Assembly (NCBI GenBank): GCA_023422775.1
Contig: JAFAGM010000042.1
Coordinates: 1 to 64,000, forward strand
From: Pseudomonadota bacterium
Lineage (GTDB): Bacteria > Pseudomonadota > Alphaproteobacteria > Rhizobiales > Xanthobacteraceae
Direction of reading: 5' to 3'
Length of the DNA stretch: 64,000 bases
Shown: piece after piece, positions 40,810 to 49,768 of the stretch
Numbering within the stretch: the stretch's first letter is position 1
Layout of the letters: each line of letters starts with the position of its first letter
Notes under the pieces: generated by a model
The model's database searches: none
What the model was told of the DNA's origin: nothing
The model's input: only the letters and a program-made list of their open reading frames with translations
Translations under genes and position numbers: made by a program

Positions 40810-41220
40810 ATGGCCATCAACGACCTTCCGATCCTGTCGGCGCTGCGCACCAAGATGCAGTGGCACCAGGAACGCCAGCGTGTGCTCGCCGAGAACATTT
40901 CCAACGCCAACACCCCCAATTTCAGGCCGAGCGATCTGGTCGAGCCGAAATTCGACCGCAGGGGTGCGAATGTCGATGGAGGGATGGGCGCGCTCGCCAT
41001 GATGCGCACCTCGCCGACCCATATCGCCGTTTCGGGTAGCGGACAGAGTTTCCGGGACGACGGCGGCAGAAGCGGCTTTCTGACCAAACCGGCCGGCAAC
41101 GCGGTCAACCTCGAAGACCAGATGCTCAAAGTGTCCGCCAACCAGATGGACTACGCGGCCGCCACCTCGCTCTACAGCCGCAGTCTCGGGCTTCTCAAGA
41201 CCGCGATTGGAAGGCGCTGA
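40810..41220 (+). CDS. flgB: FlgB, proximal rod protein
   Basis: FlgB is the innermost rod subunit, 136 residues here. Hallmarks are LRTKMQWHQERQRVLAENISNANTPNFRPSDLV (quoted: RVLAENISNANTPNF), the variable middle HIAVSGSGQSFRDDGGR, and the C-terminal helix NAVNLEDQMLKVSANQMDYAAATSLYSRSL (quoted: VNLEDQMLKVSANQMDY). It is first in the flgB-flgC-fliE-fliQ-fliR-flhB run and is preceded by a CtrA box. Confidence 0.97.
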   Translation: MAINDLPILSALRTKMQWHQERQRVLAENISNANTPNFRPSDLVEPKFDRRGANVDGGMGALAMMRTSPTHIAVSGSGQSFRDDGGRSGFLTKPAGNAVNLEDQMLKVSANQMDYAAATSLYSRSLGLLKTAIGRR

Positions 41221-41248
41221 TGTTCGCGCGATCTAAAGGATCCTGATC

Positions 41249-41674
41249 ATGGCAGATGACGGCAGCGACTTCGCCCGCTCGATGAGCATCGCGACCTCCG
41301 GCCTGCGTGCGCAGGCAGGGCGGATGCGGGTGATCTCCGAAAACATCGCGAATGCGGAGTCCACCGCGCCGACCGCCGCGGGCGATCCGTATCGCCGCAA
41401 GGTGCCGACGTTCTCGTCCGCGCTCGACCGCACGCTGGATGCGCGGGTGGTGACGCTCGGCAAGGTCCGCACCGACCAGTCGGCGTTTCGCATCAAGCAC
41501 GAGCCGAGCAATCCGGCGGCGGATGCCGCGGGCAACGTCAAATATCCGAACGTCAATCCGCTGGTCGAAATGACGGACATGCGCGAGGCGCAGCGTTCCT
41601 ACGAGGCCAACCTCAACATCATCAGCGCCACGCGCCGCATGATCCAGCGAACGCTCGACATCCTCAAGGCCTGA
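41249..41674 (+). CDS. flgC: FlgC, proximal rod protein
   Basis: A 141-residue rod protein. The N-terminal rod motif is SIATSGLRAQAGRMRVISENIANAES and the C-terminal one is YPNVNPLVEMTDMREAQRSYEAN followed by RRMIQRTLDILKA (each quoted in part). Follows flgB after 28 bases, with AAAGGATCC upstream of ATG. Confidence 0.97.
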   Translation: MADDGSDFARSMSIATSGLRAQAGRMRVISENIANAESTAPTAAGDPYRRKVPTFSSALDRTLDARVVTLGKVRTDQSAFRIKHEPSNPAADAAGNVKYPNVNPLVEMTDMREAQRSYEANLNIISATRRMIQRTLDILKA

Positions 41675-41691
41675 AAAAGGGATCCTGGAAA

Positions 41692-42003
41692 ATGGCTTCA
41701 CCGACAGTTGCCGCAAACGCCTACGCCGCGCTTTCCCGCATCATGGAATCCGGCGGCGCCGAGAAGGGCGGCCAGTCCACCGGCGGCCCGTCCTTCAGCG
41801 CCTTGCTCAAGGATGCGGTGGGCAGCGTGCTGGAAGCGGGCAAGAAATCCGACGCCCAGAGCATGGCGATGAGTTCGGGCAAGGCCAACGTCATGGATGT
41901 CGTGACGGCGGTGGCCGAGACCGATGTCGCGGTGTCGACGCTGGTCTCGGTGCGTGACCGTGTCATCCAGTCCTACGAAGACATTATGAAAATGCCGATC
42001 TGA
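41692..42003 (+). CDS. fliE: FliE, MS-ring/rod junction protein
   Basis: FliE links the MS ring to the rod and is needed for export gate function. The 103-residue protein has the family's typical disordered N-terminus and a conserved C-terminal helical region: SFSALLKDAVGSVLEAGKKS, VMDVVTAVAETDVAVSTLVSV and RDRVIQSYEDIMKMPI. It starts 17 bases after flgC (GGGATCCTGGAAA ahead of ATG). It is followed by a repeat element before fliQ. Confidence 0.96.
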   Translation: MASPTVAANAYAALSRIMESGGAEKGGQSTGGPSFSALLKDAVGSVLEAGKKSDAQSMAMSSGKANVMDVVTAVAETDVAVSTLVSVRDRVIQSYEDIMKMPI

Positions 42004-42008
42004 AAGGT

Positions 42009-42102
42009 CCTCATCCTGAGGAGCCGGCGCAGCCGGCGTCTCGAAGGATGGCCACGGGCCTCATGGTTCGAGACGGCGCGATGCGCCTCCTCACCATGAG
42101 GG
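42009..42102. repeat. Palindromic repeat element inside the flagellar operon
   Basis: Starts CCTCATCCTGAGGAG-CCGGCG and ends CGCCTCCTCACCATGAGG, with complementary inner segments (GCCGGCGTCTCGAAGGATGG against CCTCATGGTTCGAGACGGCGC). This is a dispersed element of the kind usually found after transcription units, here placed between fliE and fliQ. Confidence 0.75.
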
Positions 42103-42122
42103 GATAGAAAGGAAGTTTTGAA

Positions 42123-42386
42123 ATGACCGGTGCAGAAACCCTTGACGTCGCGCGTGATGCGATCTGGACCATCGTGGTGGTGTCGTCGCCGCTGATGGTG
42201 ATGGGCCTTGTGGTCGGCGTCGTGGTGTCGCTGTTCCAGGCGCTGACCCAGATCCAGGAGCAGACGCTGATCTTCGTGCCGAAGATTCTGGCGATGTTCG
42301 TGACGCTGCTGCTGGCGCTGCCGTTCATGGCGGATTCGTTGCACGGCCACATGATGCGGATATCGTCGCGAATCATCGGCGGCTGA
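42123..42386 (+). CDS. fliQ: FliQ, export gate protein
   Basis: An 87-residue, two-helix export-gate protein: ETLDVARDAIWTIVVVSSPLMVMGLVVGVVVSLFQALTQIQEQTLIFVPKILAM is the continuous family core (quoted parts: VVVSLFQALTQIQEQTL, FVPKILAMFVTLLLA). It lies 119 bases after fliE because of the inserted repeat, and 14 before fliR. Confidence 0.97.
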   Translation: MTGAETLDVARDAIWTIVVVSSPLMVMGLVVGVVVSLFQALTQIQEQTLIFVPKILAMFVTLLLALPFMADSLHGHMMRISSRIIGG

Positions 42387-42400
42387 TGCATTGTCCATGA

Positions 42401-43171
42401 ATGCGCATCGACATCTCCCTGCTGCCGGCCCTTGCCGCCACCTTCATGCTGGTGTTCGCCCGCGTGGGAGCCATGGTGATGCTGCTGCCGGGTTTCGGCG
42501 AGAGCAACATCCCGGTGCGCATCAAGCTCGGGATCGCGCTGTTGCTGACGCTGATCATCCTGCCGCTGCACCGCTCCGCCTATCAGGTCGATCTGACATC
42601 GATGAGTGCGCTCGGCGTGCTGATGGTGCACGAGATCGTCATCGGCATCGTGCTCGGCGCTACCGCGCGGGTGACGCTGTCGGCGCTGTCGGTCGCGGGC
42701 TCGGTGATCGCCCAGCAACTCGGGCTCGGCTTCGTCACCGCCGTCGACCCGACCCAGGGACAGCAAGGCCTGCTGATCGGCAATTTTCTCACCATCCTCG
42801 GCATGACGCTGCTGTTCGCCACCGACAGCCATCACCTCGTCATCGCGGCGCTGAACGAGAGCTACCGGATCTTCTCGCCGGGCGAGGTGATGCCGAGCGG
42901 CGATGTCGCGGCGCTGGCGACGCGGGCATTTGCCACCGCATTCAAGATCGGCATGCAGCTCTCGGCGCCGTTCCTGGTATTCGGCCTCGTCTTCAATATC
43001 GGCCTTGGCGTGCTGGCGCGGCTGATGCCCGCGATGCAGGTCTATTTCGTCGGCGTGCCGCTGTCGATCATGATCGGCTTCCTGATTTTGGGCCTCGTCC
43101 TCGCGGGGATGATGGGAACCTATCTCGAATACTTCACCGGGGTCATGCACGAGCTGACACCGCTGAAATAG
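42401..43171 (+). CDS. fliR: FliR, export gate protein
   Basis: A 256-residue polytopic protein completing the FliPQR gate. Family signature stretches are FMLVFARVGAMVMLLPGFGE, PVRIKLGIALLLTLII, GLGFVTAVDPTQGQQG, FLTILGMTLLFATDSHHLVI and a C-terminal MPAMQVYFVGVPLSIMIGF. Spaced 14 bases from fliQ. Confidence 0.97.
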   Translation: MRIDISLLPALAATFMLVFARVGAMVMLLPGFGESNIPVRIKLGIALLLTLIILPLHRSAYQVDLTSMSALGVLMVHEIVIGIVLGATARVTLSALSVAGSVIAQQLGLGFVTAVDPTQGQQGLLIGNFLTILGMTLLFATDSHHLVIAALNESYRIFSPGEVMPSGDVAALATRAFATAFKIGMQLSAPFLVFGLVFNIGLGVLARLMPAMQVYFVGVPLSIMIGFLILGLVLAGMMGTYLEYFTGVMHELTPLK

Positions 43172-43266
43172 GCCATCCGGAAGAACGGGTACCGGCTTTG
43201 CCTCGCGACGGACGCGGACCGCGTTTGCGCGGAGATCGCGCCCGGGCGAAAGGCTAGGGCGCCGCG

Positions 43267-44340
43267 GTGGCCGAGGATTCCGACGACAAGACAGAAGACC
43301 CTACGCAAAAGCGTCTCGACGACGCGCATGCGAAGGGTGACGTCGTCAAGAGCCAGGAGGTCAACACCTGGTTCATCATCGCCGGCGGCACGCTGGTGCT
43401 GTCGACGTTCTCGGGGTCGGTGGGCGGTGGCATTCTGGAGCCGCTGCGGAACCTGGTCGCCAATGCGGGCCAGCTTCGCACCGACGGTCCCGCGCTGCTC
43501 GCGCTCGGCAACACGCTCGGCTATGCCACGCTCGGCGCCATCGGCGTGCCGCTGCTGATGCTGGCGATCGCTGCGATCGCCGGCAACATGATCCAGCACC
43601 GGCTGGTGTGGTCCGCCGAATCGCTGACGCCGAAGTTCAGCAAGGTGTCGCCCGCCGCGGGATTCAAGCGCATCTTCGGCAAGCAGGCGCTGGCCAATTT
43701 CGCCAAGGGCCTGTTCAAGCTGGCCGCGCTCGGCGCCGTCATGATGGCCGTGCTCTGGCCGGAGCGCGACCGCCTCGAATCGTTCCTGCGGTTCGACCCT
43801 TCGGCGATCCTGGGCGTCACCACCAGCCTGACGCTGCAGCTGCTGGGAGCGGTCGTGGCGATGCTCGCGGCGGTCGCGATTGCGGACTACTTCTTCCAGT
43901 ACCGCCAATGGTTTGAGCGGCAGAAGATGTCGCTGCAGGAAATCAAGGACGAATACAAGCAGTCCGAAGGCGACCCCCATATCAAGGGCCGGATCCGGCA
44001 GTTGCGGATCGCGCAGATGAAGAAGCGCATGATGGCGTCGGTTCCCAAGGCCAGCGTCATCATCACCAACCCGACCCACTATTCGGTGGCATTGTCCTAC
44101 GACCGCGGCATGTCGGCGCCGGTCTGCGTCGCCAAGGGTGTCGACAACATCGCGTTCAAGATCCGGGAAATCGCCAGGAAGCACGATATTCCGATCGTGG
44201 AGAACGTGCCGCTGGCGCGCGCGCTTTATGCCACCGTCGATATCGACGAGGAGATTCCGGTCGAGCACTATCAGGCGGTCGCCGAGATCATCGGTTACGT
44301 CATGAGCCTCAAGCGCGGCCTTTCGGGGCGGCCGACGTGA
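43267..44340 (+). CDS. flhB: FlhB, export substrate-specificity switch protein
   Basis: FlhB controls the switch from rod/hook to filament export. It has 357 residues with a GTG start: MAEDSDDKTEDPTQKRLDDA is the usual acidic N-terminus. Four transmembrane segments follow (for example WFIIAGGTLVLSTFSGSVG and LTLQLLGAVVAMLAAVAIA). The cytoplasmic domain carries the autocleavage motif NPTH (N268-H271) in SVIITNPTHYSVALSYDRG and ends with ARALYATVDIDEEIP. It lies 95 bases after fliR. Confidence 0.97.
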   Translation: MAEDSDDKTEDPTQKRLDDAHAKGDVVKSQEVNTWFIIAGGTLVLSTFSGSVGGGILEPLRNLVANAGQLRTDGPALLALGNTLGYATLGAIGVPLLMLAIAAIAGNMIQHRLVWSAESLTPKFSKVSPAAGFKRIFGKQALANFAKGLFKLAALGAVMMAVLWPERDRLESFLRFDPSAILGVTTSLTLQLLGAVVAMLAAVAIADYFFQYRQWFERQKMSLQEIKDEYKQSEGDPHIKGRIRQLRIAQMKKRMMASVPKASVIITNPTHYSVALSYDRGMSAPVCVAKGVDNIAFKIREIARKHDIPIVENVPLARALYATVDIDEEIPVEHYQAVAEIIGYVMSLKRGLSGRPT

Positions 44341-44487
44341 GGAAACCGGCCAGAAATCGCCTTGAAATGCCTTCAACCTGTCGATTAACCGCCTGATGGA
44401 CTTGCGCTTGCAGGCCCGATTCAGGCACTCAGGAGGGGCGCGCAAACCGGCGCGTGACCTCCATGCCGAAGGGCAGCGCCTCTTGCG

Positions 44488-47049
44488 ATGACCGCCGAAA
44501 CCCATAGTCATCCGCCCACCGAGCCGCTTGCGGCCCACGGATCGGCGCGGCGCGGCGGCAGCATCGTGATGGTGCTGCTGGTGGCGGCCGGAATCGTCGC
44601 GGTGGCAGTGGCGCTGATGACCATCGGCCGCGCCCAGGCCCAGCCCTATATCCTCGGCCTGCTGGCGCTGCTCGCGATGGTCGGGCTGTTCAATTTGTTC
44701 GCCTTCGCCGCCGGCATCGTCCGCTTCACCGACCGCACCGCCGACGATCCCGTGATAGGCCGCATCGCCGACCATTCCCATGACGGGTTGGCAGTGACTG
44801 ACCCCAAGGGGCACATCGTCTATTCCAATGCCGCCTATCTCGCGCTGACGGGGGCGGCGACGGCGCAGGACGTGCGGCCGGTCGAGCGCGTCTTCATCGG
44901 CAATCCCGACGTCTCCGAGGCGGTGTTCCGTCTGCTCAAGGCGGCGCGCGAGGGCAGGCGGCAGCAGGAAGAGGTCCGCATCGCGGGCAACGAAGGCGCG
45001 CACGGCCGCTGGCTCAGGATGCGGGTTCGCCCGCTTGGCCAAGGCAAGCGCGAGGCCAAATACGCGGTGTGGTCGATCGCCGACATCACGCGGGACCGCG
45101 AGCGCCAGGAGGACGTGTTCAAGGAACTGCAGCACGCGATCGAATATCTCGATCATGCCCCGTGCGGCTTCTTCTCGGTCAGTCCGGCCGGCGACGTCAT
45201 CTACGTCAACGCGACGCTGGCGAACTGGCTCGATCACGACCTTGCCGAAATCGGATCGGGCGGGCTGAAGCTCGCCGACATCGTCTCGGGCGACGGCGCG
45301 GCGCTGCTGACCTCGATCGTGGCGGTACCGGGCGAGGTCAAGACCGAAGTGTTCGACATCGACCTGCGCATGCGCGGCGGCAAGACCATGCCGGTGCGGC
45401 TCTATCACAAGCTCGCCTTCGGCGCCGACGGTGCGCCCGGCGCCTCGCGGACGTTGGTGATCAGCCGCGCGCGCGACGAACATTCCGACCCCGAGCGCGC
45501 CGCCGAAGTCCGCTTCATGCGGTTCTTCGACCATACGCCGATGGCGATTGCGACCGTCGACCGCGGCGGCGCGGTGGTTCGGGCCAATGCCCGCTTCGCC
45601 AAGCTGGCGCAAAGCCTCAGCCCGGACGGTGCGGCGAACAAGTCGATCTTCCGCGCGGTCAATGCGCGCGACCGCAACCTCCTGATCGCAGCGATCAACC
45701 GGGCGGCGGAGGGGCAGGGAGACATCGAACCGGTCGAGGCCATGCTCGACGGCGCCAAGGAGCGCTGGGGGCAGTTCTTCGTCACCGCGGTCGAGGAAGA
45801 CGAGCGCGACACCGAAGCGGCCATCGTCTATCTGCTGGAGACCACCGAGCGGCGCACGCTGGAAAACCAGATCAACCAGTCGCAGAAGATGGACATGGTC
45901 GGCCAGCTCGCCGGCGGCATCGCCCATGACTTCAACAACGTGCTGTCCGCCATCATGATGGCGAACGACTTCCTGCTGAACGCGCACAAGCCGACCGATC
46001 CGTCGTTCCAGGACATCATGCAGATCAAGCAGAATGCGACCCGCGCCGCGACGCTGGTGCGGCAGTTGCTCGCGTTCTCGCGCCGCCAGACGCTGCGGCC
46101 GCAGGTGCTCGGCCTCGGTGACGCCTTGTCCGATCTCACCATGCTGCTGCGGCGGCTGATTGGCGAAAAGGTCAAGCTCGACCTCTTGCACGGCCGCGAT
46201 CTCTGGCCGGTCAAGGTCGACGTCTCCCAGTTCGAGCAGGTGATCGTCAATCTCGCCGTCAACGCCCGCGACGCGATGCCCGACGGCGGCAAGCTGACGG
46301 TGAAGACGGCGAACGTCACGGCCGATGAATCCGCACAGCTATCCTACAAGGGACTGCCGGTCGCCGACTACGTGCGGATCGACATCGCCGATACCGGCAC
46401 CGGAATCCCGGCCGATATCGTCGACAAGATCTTCGAGCCGTTCTTCTCGACCAAGGAAGTCGGCAAGGGCACCGGGCTCGGCCTCTCGACGGTATATGGC
46501 ATCGTCAAGCAGACCGGCGGCTTCGTGTATGTCGACTCGACGCCGGGAGAGGGCACCACGTTCCGCATCTTCCTGCCGCGGCACCGTCCCGAACTGGAAG
46601 CCCAGCCCGAAGCGCCGGCCGCTGCCGGCACGGCAAAGGACCCGGCGATCGCGCCTCCGAAGCCGCGGCCGGACCTGACCGGGCAGGGCACCATCCTGCT
46701 CGTCGAGGACGAGGACGGCTTGCGGTCGCTGAACGCGCGCGGCCTGCGCTCGCGGGGCTACAGCGTGATCGAGGCTTCCAACGGCATCGAGGCGATGGAG
46801 GCGCTGGACGAGAAGGACGGTGCCGTCGATCTCGTCGTGTCCGACGTGGTGATGCCGGAAATGGACGGCCCGACGCTGCTGCGCGAAATGCGCAAGCGGA
46901 ACCCGAATCTGAAGATCATCTTCGTCTCGGGCTATGCCGAAGAAGCCTTCGACAAGAGCCTGCCGGAGAACGAGCAATTCGCCTTCCTGCCCAAGCCGTT
47001 TGCGCTGAGCGCGCTGGTGGAGAAGGTGAAGGAGACCATGACGGCATAA
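44488..47049 (+). CDS. cckA: CckA, hybrid histidine kinase of the CtrA pathway
   Basis: CckA phosphorylates or dephosphorylates ChpT, and through it CtrA and CpdR. The 853 residues have two N-terminal transmembrane helices and two PAS-like regions (IADHSHDGLAVTDPKGHIVY, LDHAPCGFFSVSPAGDVIY), with a third sensor-like segment around residue 345. Then come the HisKA H box GGIAHDFNNVLSAIM (H480), the HATPase domain with VNLAVNARDAMPDGG and GTGLGLSTVYGIV, a Pro/Ala linker and a C-terminal receiver with D786 in DLVVSDVVMPEMDG. It follows flhB by 147 bases. CtrA and ChpT are not in the window, but CtrA boxes are. Confidence 0.93.
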   Translation: MTAETHSHPPTEPLAAHGSARRGGSIVMVLLVAAGIVAVAVALMTIGRAQAQPYILGLLALLAMVGLFNLFAFAAGIVRFTDRTADDPVIGRIADHSHDGLAVTDPKGHIVYSNAAYLALTGAATAQDVRPVERVFIGNPDVSEAVFRLLKAAREGRRQQEEVRIAGNEGAHGRWLRMRVRPLGQGKREAKYAVWSIADITRDRERQEDVFKELQHAIEYLDHAPCGFFSVSPAGDVIYVNATLANWLDHDLAEIGSGGLKLADIVSGDGAALLTSIVAVPGEVKTEVFDIDLRMRGGKTMPVRLYHKLAFGADGAPGASRTLVISRARDEHSDPERAAEVRFMRFFDHTPMAIATVDRGGAVVRANARFAKLAQSLSPDGAANKSIFRAVNARDRNLLIAAINRAAEGQGDIEPVEAMLDGAKERWGQFFVTAVEEDERDTEAAIVYLLETTERRTLENQINQSQKMDMVGQLAGGIAHDFNNVLSAIMMANDFLLNAHKPTDPSFQDIMQIKQNATRAATLVRQLLAFSRRQTLRPQVLGLGDALSDLTMLLRRLIGEKVKLDLLHGRDLWPVKVDVSQFEQVIVNLAVNARDAMPDGGKLTVKTANVTADESAQLSYKGLPVADYVRIDIADTGTGIPADIVDKIFEPFFSTKEVGKGTGLGLSTVYGIVKQTGGFVYVDSTPGEGTTFRIFLPRHRPELEAQPEAPAAAGTAKDPAIAPPKPRPDLTGQGTILLVEDEDGLRSLNARGLRSRGYSVIEASNGIEAMEALDEKDGAVDLVVSDVVMPEMDGPTLLREMRKRNPNLKIIFVSGYAEEAFDKSLPENEQFAFLPKPFALSALVEKVKETMTA

Positions 47050-47239
47050 CTTCTGACCGGGGGACGTCCGGAGCGGCCAAGCATGCTGCCGGTTAAGTCA
47101 GGGTAAGCAGTTCACAGCCATAACGTCACATCCCCGCGACCGAGCGCCGCAGCGGTGCGTCTCTATGGCGGCTTCACTTTTGGGCGACCCTGCCCATCTT
47201 AGGGGCACTTCCCCAATACCGGGGAACGAGGAAAAACAC

Positions 47240-48229
47240 ATGAATTTCACGCAGACTGCGCGCGGAATTGTACGGACGATCGCCCTGATGATGGCGGTGG
47301 CGGTTCCGCTGGCGATCACGATCGAGGCGGCTGACGCCCGCGTGGGCCGCGGCGGCAGCTTCGGTTCGCGGGGAGCGAAGACCTTTTCGGCACCCCCGAG
47401 CACGACCACCGCTCCGGGTACGGCGCAACCGATGAACCGCACCTTTACCCAGCCGGGCAGCCCCGCGGCGGGCGCACCGGCTGCTGGCGCGGCCAGCAAG
47501 GGCGGCTTCTTCAACCGGCCCGGCATGGGTATGCTCGGCGGCCTCGCCGCGGGCTTCCTTGGCGCGGGCCTGCTCGGCATGCTGTTCGGCGGCGGTTTGT
47601 TCTCCGGCCTGGGCAGCCTGTCGTCGATCATCGGCCTGCTGCTGCAGGTCGGACTGATCATCCTGGTGGTGCGGCTCGCGATGTCGTGGTGGCAGCGCCG
47701 CCATACACCGGCATCCGCCTATGCGACCGGGCCCGCTGCCGGTACCGGTGGGCCGGCCGAAGGCCCCGGCGCCCAGACCAGCTTCCGCTCCGGAATGGGC
47801 TTCGGACTGGGATCGAGCCAGCCCGCGCCGGAAATCCAGCCGGCCGACTATGAGGCGTTCGAGCGGCTGCTTGGCGAAGTCCAGACCGCGTGGTCGAACG
47901 AGGATGTCGCCAAACTGCATACGCTGGCGACGCCCGAGATGGTGTCCTACTTCTCCAAGGATCTCGAGGAGAACAAGGCCAGCAACGACGTCAACAAGGT
48001 GAGCGACGTCAAGCTGCTGCAGGGCGACCTCGCCGAAGCCTGGCGCGAAGGCGAAACCGATTACGCCAGCGTGGCGATGCGGTTCTCGCTGGTCGACAAG
48101 ACCCTGGAACGCACCACCGGCCGTCTGGTCGCGGGCAGCGAGACGCCGACCGAAGCCACCGAGGTGTGGACCTTCGCCCGGCGGCGCGGCGGCGACTGGG
48201 AACTCTCCGCGATCCAGCAGACCAGCTGA
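47240..48229 (+). CDS. Tim44-domain membrane protein
   Basis: A 329-residue protein with a signal-anchor-like N-terminus (TIALMMAVAVPLAITIEAADA), a glycine-rich stretch with RGGSFGSRGAKTFSAPP, and two hydrophobic segments (MLGGLAAGFLGAGLLGMLFGG and IIGLLLQVGLIILVVRLAM). The C-terminal Tim44-like domain has DYEAFERLLGEVQTAWSNED, LHTLATPEMVSYFSKDLEEN and the closing EVWTFARRRGGDWELSAIQQ. Bacterial Tim44 relatives are membrane-associated and of unclear function. An intrinsic terminator follows at 48250. Confidence 0.88.
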   Translation: MNFTQTARGIVRTIALMMAVAVPLAITIEAADARVGRGGSFGSRGAKTFSAPPSTTTAPGTAQPMNRTFTQPGSPAAGAPAAGAASKGGFFNRPGMGMLGGLAAGFLGAGLLGMLFGGGLFSGLGSLSSIIGLLLQVGLIILVVRLAMSWWQRRHTPASAYATGPAAGTGGPAEGPGAQTSFRSGMGFGLGSSQPAPEIQPADYEAFERLLGEVQTAWSNEDVAKLHTLATPEMVSYFSKDLEENKASNDVNKVSDVKLLQGDLAEAWREGETDYASVAMRFSLVDKTLERTTGRLVAGSETPTEATEVWTFARRRGGDWELSAIQQTS

Positions 48230-48249
48230 TCGCCACAACGTGACAGGGA

Positions 48250-48281
48250 AGGCGCCGCGGTTCGCTCCGCGGCGCCTTTTT
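48250..48281 (+). terminator. Intrinsic terminator after the Tim44-domain gene
   Basis: AGGCGCCGCGG, loop TTCGCT and CCGCGGCGCCT form a perfect 11-bp stem followed by a T run. It ends 52 bases after the stop codon. Confidence 0.9.
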
Positions 48282-48369
48282 CATTGCGAGTATGCCGATC
48301 CATTTCGCGCGGAATAATCGTCGCCGCGATGTGTTGAACGCCAACGAACAAGAAACAGGGAGAAACGAC

Positions 48370-49053
48370 ATGAACAGCTTCCTCAGGGTGATCTCGCCTG
48401 CCTGCCTTGCGCTTGCGGCCATATCGGTGCTCGCCGGCGCGCCTGCGCAGGCGCAATCGGCCGATACTAGTTTCTTCCTGACCAGCAACGGCATCGGCAA
48501 TGGCGGCAATCTCGGTGGCCTTGCAGGCGCCGACAATCACTGCCAGACGCTGGCGCAGGCTGCAGGCGCGGGCGGAAAGACCTGGCGCGCCTATCTCTCC
48601 ACGCAGGCGGCCGACGGTGCGCCGGCCGTCAATGCGCGCGATCGCGTCGGCAAGGGACCGTGGCAGAATGCCAAGGGCACGGTGGTCGCCAGGGATGTCG
48701 CCGACCTGCACAGTGCGAACAACAACCTCACCAAGCAGACCGCGCTGAGCGAGAAGGGCGAGGTAATCAACGGCCGCGGCGATTCGCCGAACCGCCACGA
48801 CGTGCTGACGGGATCGCAGGCGGACGGCACCGCGTTCGCCTCCGGCGAGGATCGCACCTGCAGGAACTGGACGAGTTCGACGCAAGGCGCGGCGATGGTC
48901 GGACATTCCGACCGCCTCGGCCTGCGCGACGACGACGCCTCGAAATCCTGGAACACGTCGCATCCCTCGCGCGGTCCCGATGGCGGCTGCTCGCAGGCCG
49001 ACCTGAGGAGCACCGGCGGCGACGGACTGTTGTATTGCTTCGCGGCGAACTGA
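48370..49053 (+). CDS. Exported lectin-like (C-type-lectin-fold) protein
   Basis: A 227-residue precursor with a signal peptide (cleavage after GAPAQA). The mature part has FFLTSNGIGNGGNLGGLAGADNHCQTLA, KTWRAYLSTQA, ARDRVGKGPWQNAKGTVVA, GEDRTCRNWTSS and a C-terminal CSQADLRSTGGDGLLYCFA (quoted in part). Cysteines at the NHC, RTC, GGC and YCF positions fit two disulphides of the endostatin/C-type lectin-like fold. Such proteins are common in Bradyrhizobium and annotated lectin without a known ligand. It has its own ribosome site (AGGGAG) and lies after the terminator, so it is a separate unit. Confidence 0.75.
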   Translation: MNSFLRVISPACLALAAISVLAGAPAQAQSADTSFFLTSNGIGNGGNLGGLAGADNHCQTLAQAAGAGGKTWRAYLSTQAADGAPAVNARDRVGKGPWQNAKGTVVARDVADLHSANNNLTKQTALSEKGEVINGRGDSPNRHDVLTGSQADGTAFASGEDRTCRNWTSSTQGAAMVGHSDRLGLRDDDASKSWNTSHPSRGPDGGCSQADLRSTGGDGLLYCFAAN

Positions 49054-49110
49054 CGGGGGAGAGGTGCGTGGTCCGGGTTGGGCTTCGCTTCCCCGGGCCA
49101 CGCATTCCGG

Positions 49111-49539
49111 CTAGGCGGCCTTTTTCTTCGCGCGCTTCTTGGCGGTCTTTCTGACGGCTTTCTTTGAAGTCTTCTTGGCGCTCTTCTTCTTCTTCTTCTT
49201 CTTGCCGCCGGCAAGGTAGGCGCCGACGTTTTTCGACGAATGACCGACGGCCGCGACTGCGGCTTTCAGTTTGGCCGGCGTGACCTTGAATTTCTTCGAC
49301 CAGTAGCTGACTTCGTAAGGCTGGCTCACCGCGATCCGTGCGCGGTCGGCGGCCTTGTGCTTCTGCAGTTTGAGATAGGCCTCGACGTTCTTCGCGGAGC
49401 GTCCAGCCTTCTTGACGGCGGTCTTCAGTTTAGCCGGCGTGATCTTGAATTTCTTCGACCAGTAGGCGACCTCGTAAGGCTCGCTCAACGCGATCAGCCC
49501 ACGATCCGCTCCGCCGCGCTTCTTCTTGTCGTCCGCCAT
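49111..49539 (-). CDS. Double DUF3606 protein with histone-H1-like lysine tail
   Basis: A 142-residue basic protein. Two DUF3606-like repeats of about 40 residues are clear: EPYEVAYWSKKFKITPAKLK...VEAYL and QPYEVSYWSKKFKVTPAKLK...VGAYL. The last 30 residues are almost all lysine, arginine and alanine (GGKKKKKKKSAKKTSKKAV, RKTAKKRAKKKAA), as in bacterial H1-like proteins. Binding to DNA or another polyanion is an inference from the charge. CAGGAG precedes ATG 49539. It is convergent with the lectin-like gene and divergent from the GST. Confidence 0.85.
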   Translation of the reverse strand: MADDKKKRGGADRGLIALSEPYEVAYWSKKFKITPAKLKTAVKKAGRSAKNVEAYLKLQKHKAADRARIAVSQPYEVSYWSKKFKVTPAKLKAAVAAVGHSSKNVGAYLAGGKKKKKKKSAKKTSKKAVRKTAKKRAKKKAA

Positions 49540-49768
49540 CCCGTTCTCCTGTAATGTTGATAATTCGACGCCTGAAAACGCGAGCAGCGTAACATGCTCC
49601 TTCGCATTCGGACAGATTTTGGCTGTGGAGATCTGTGCGTTCGGCCGACGATGTTTGGCGTGACGCGCTACGCCGCCGCTGTCGCCCGTTCCCGGGGATC
49701 GACGTGACGAACCGGAACGGGAATGATCTGCTAGGATTGTCAGATGGCCCGCAAGGAGGCGCAAGCCG

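Noticed and set aside
44375..44395. TTAACC half-site ahead of cckA
   Set aside because: No second TTAA at the 7-base spacing; a half-site alone is expected often by chance.
43120..46191. 1023-codon open frame on the minus strand
   Set aside because: It lies opposite flhB and cckA, whose products are clear; the translation is low-complexity Arg/Asp/His/Gln without a domain.
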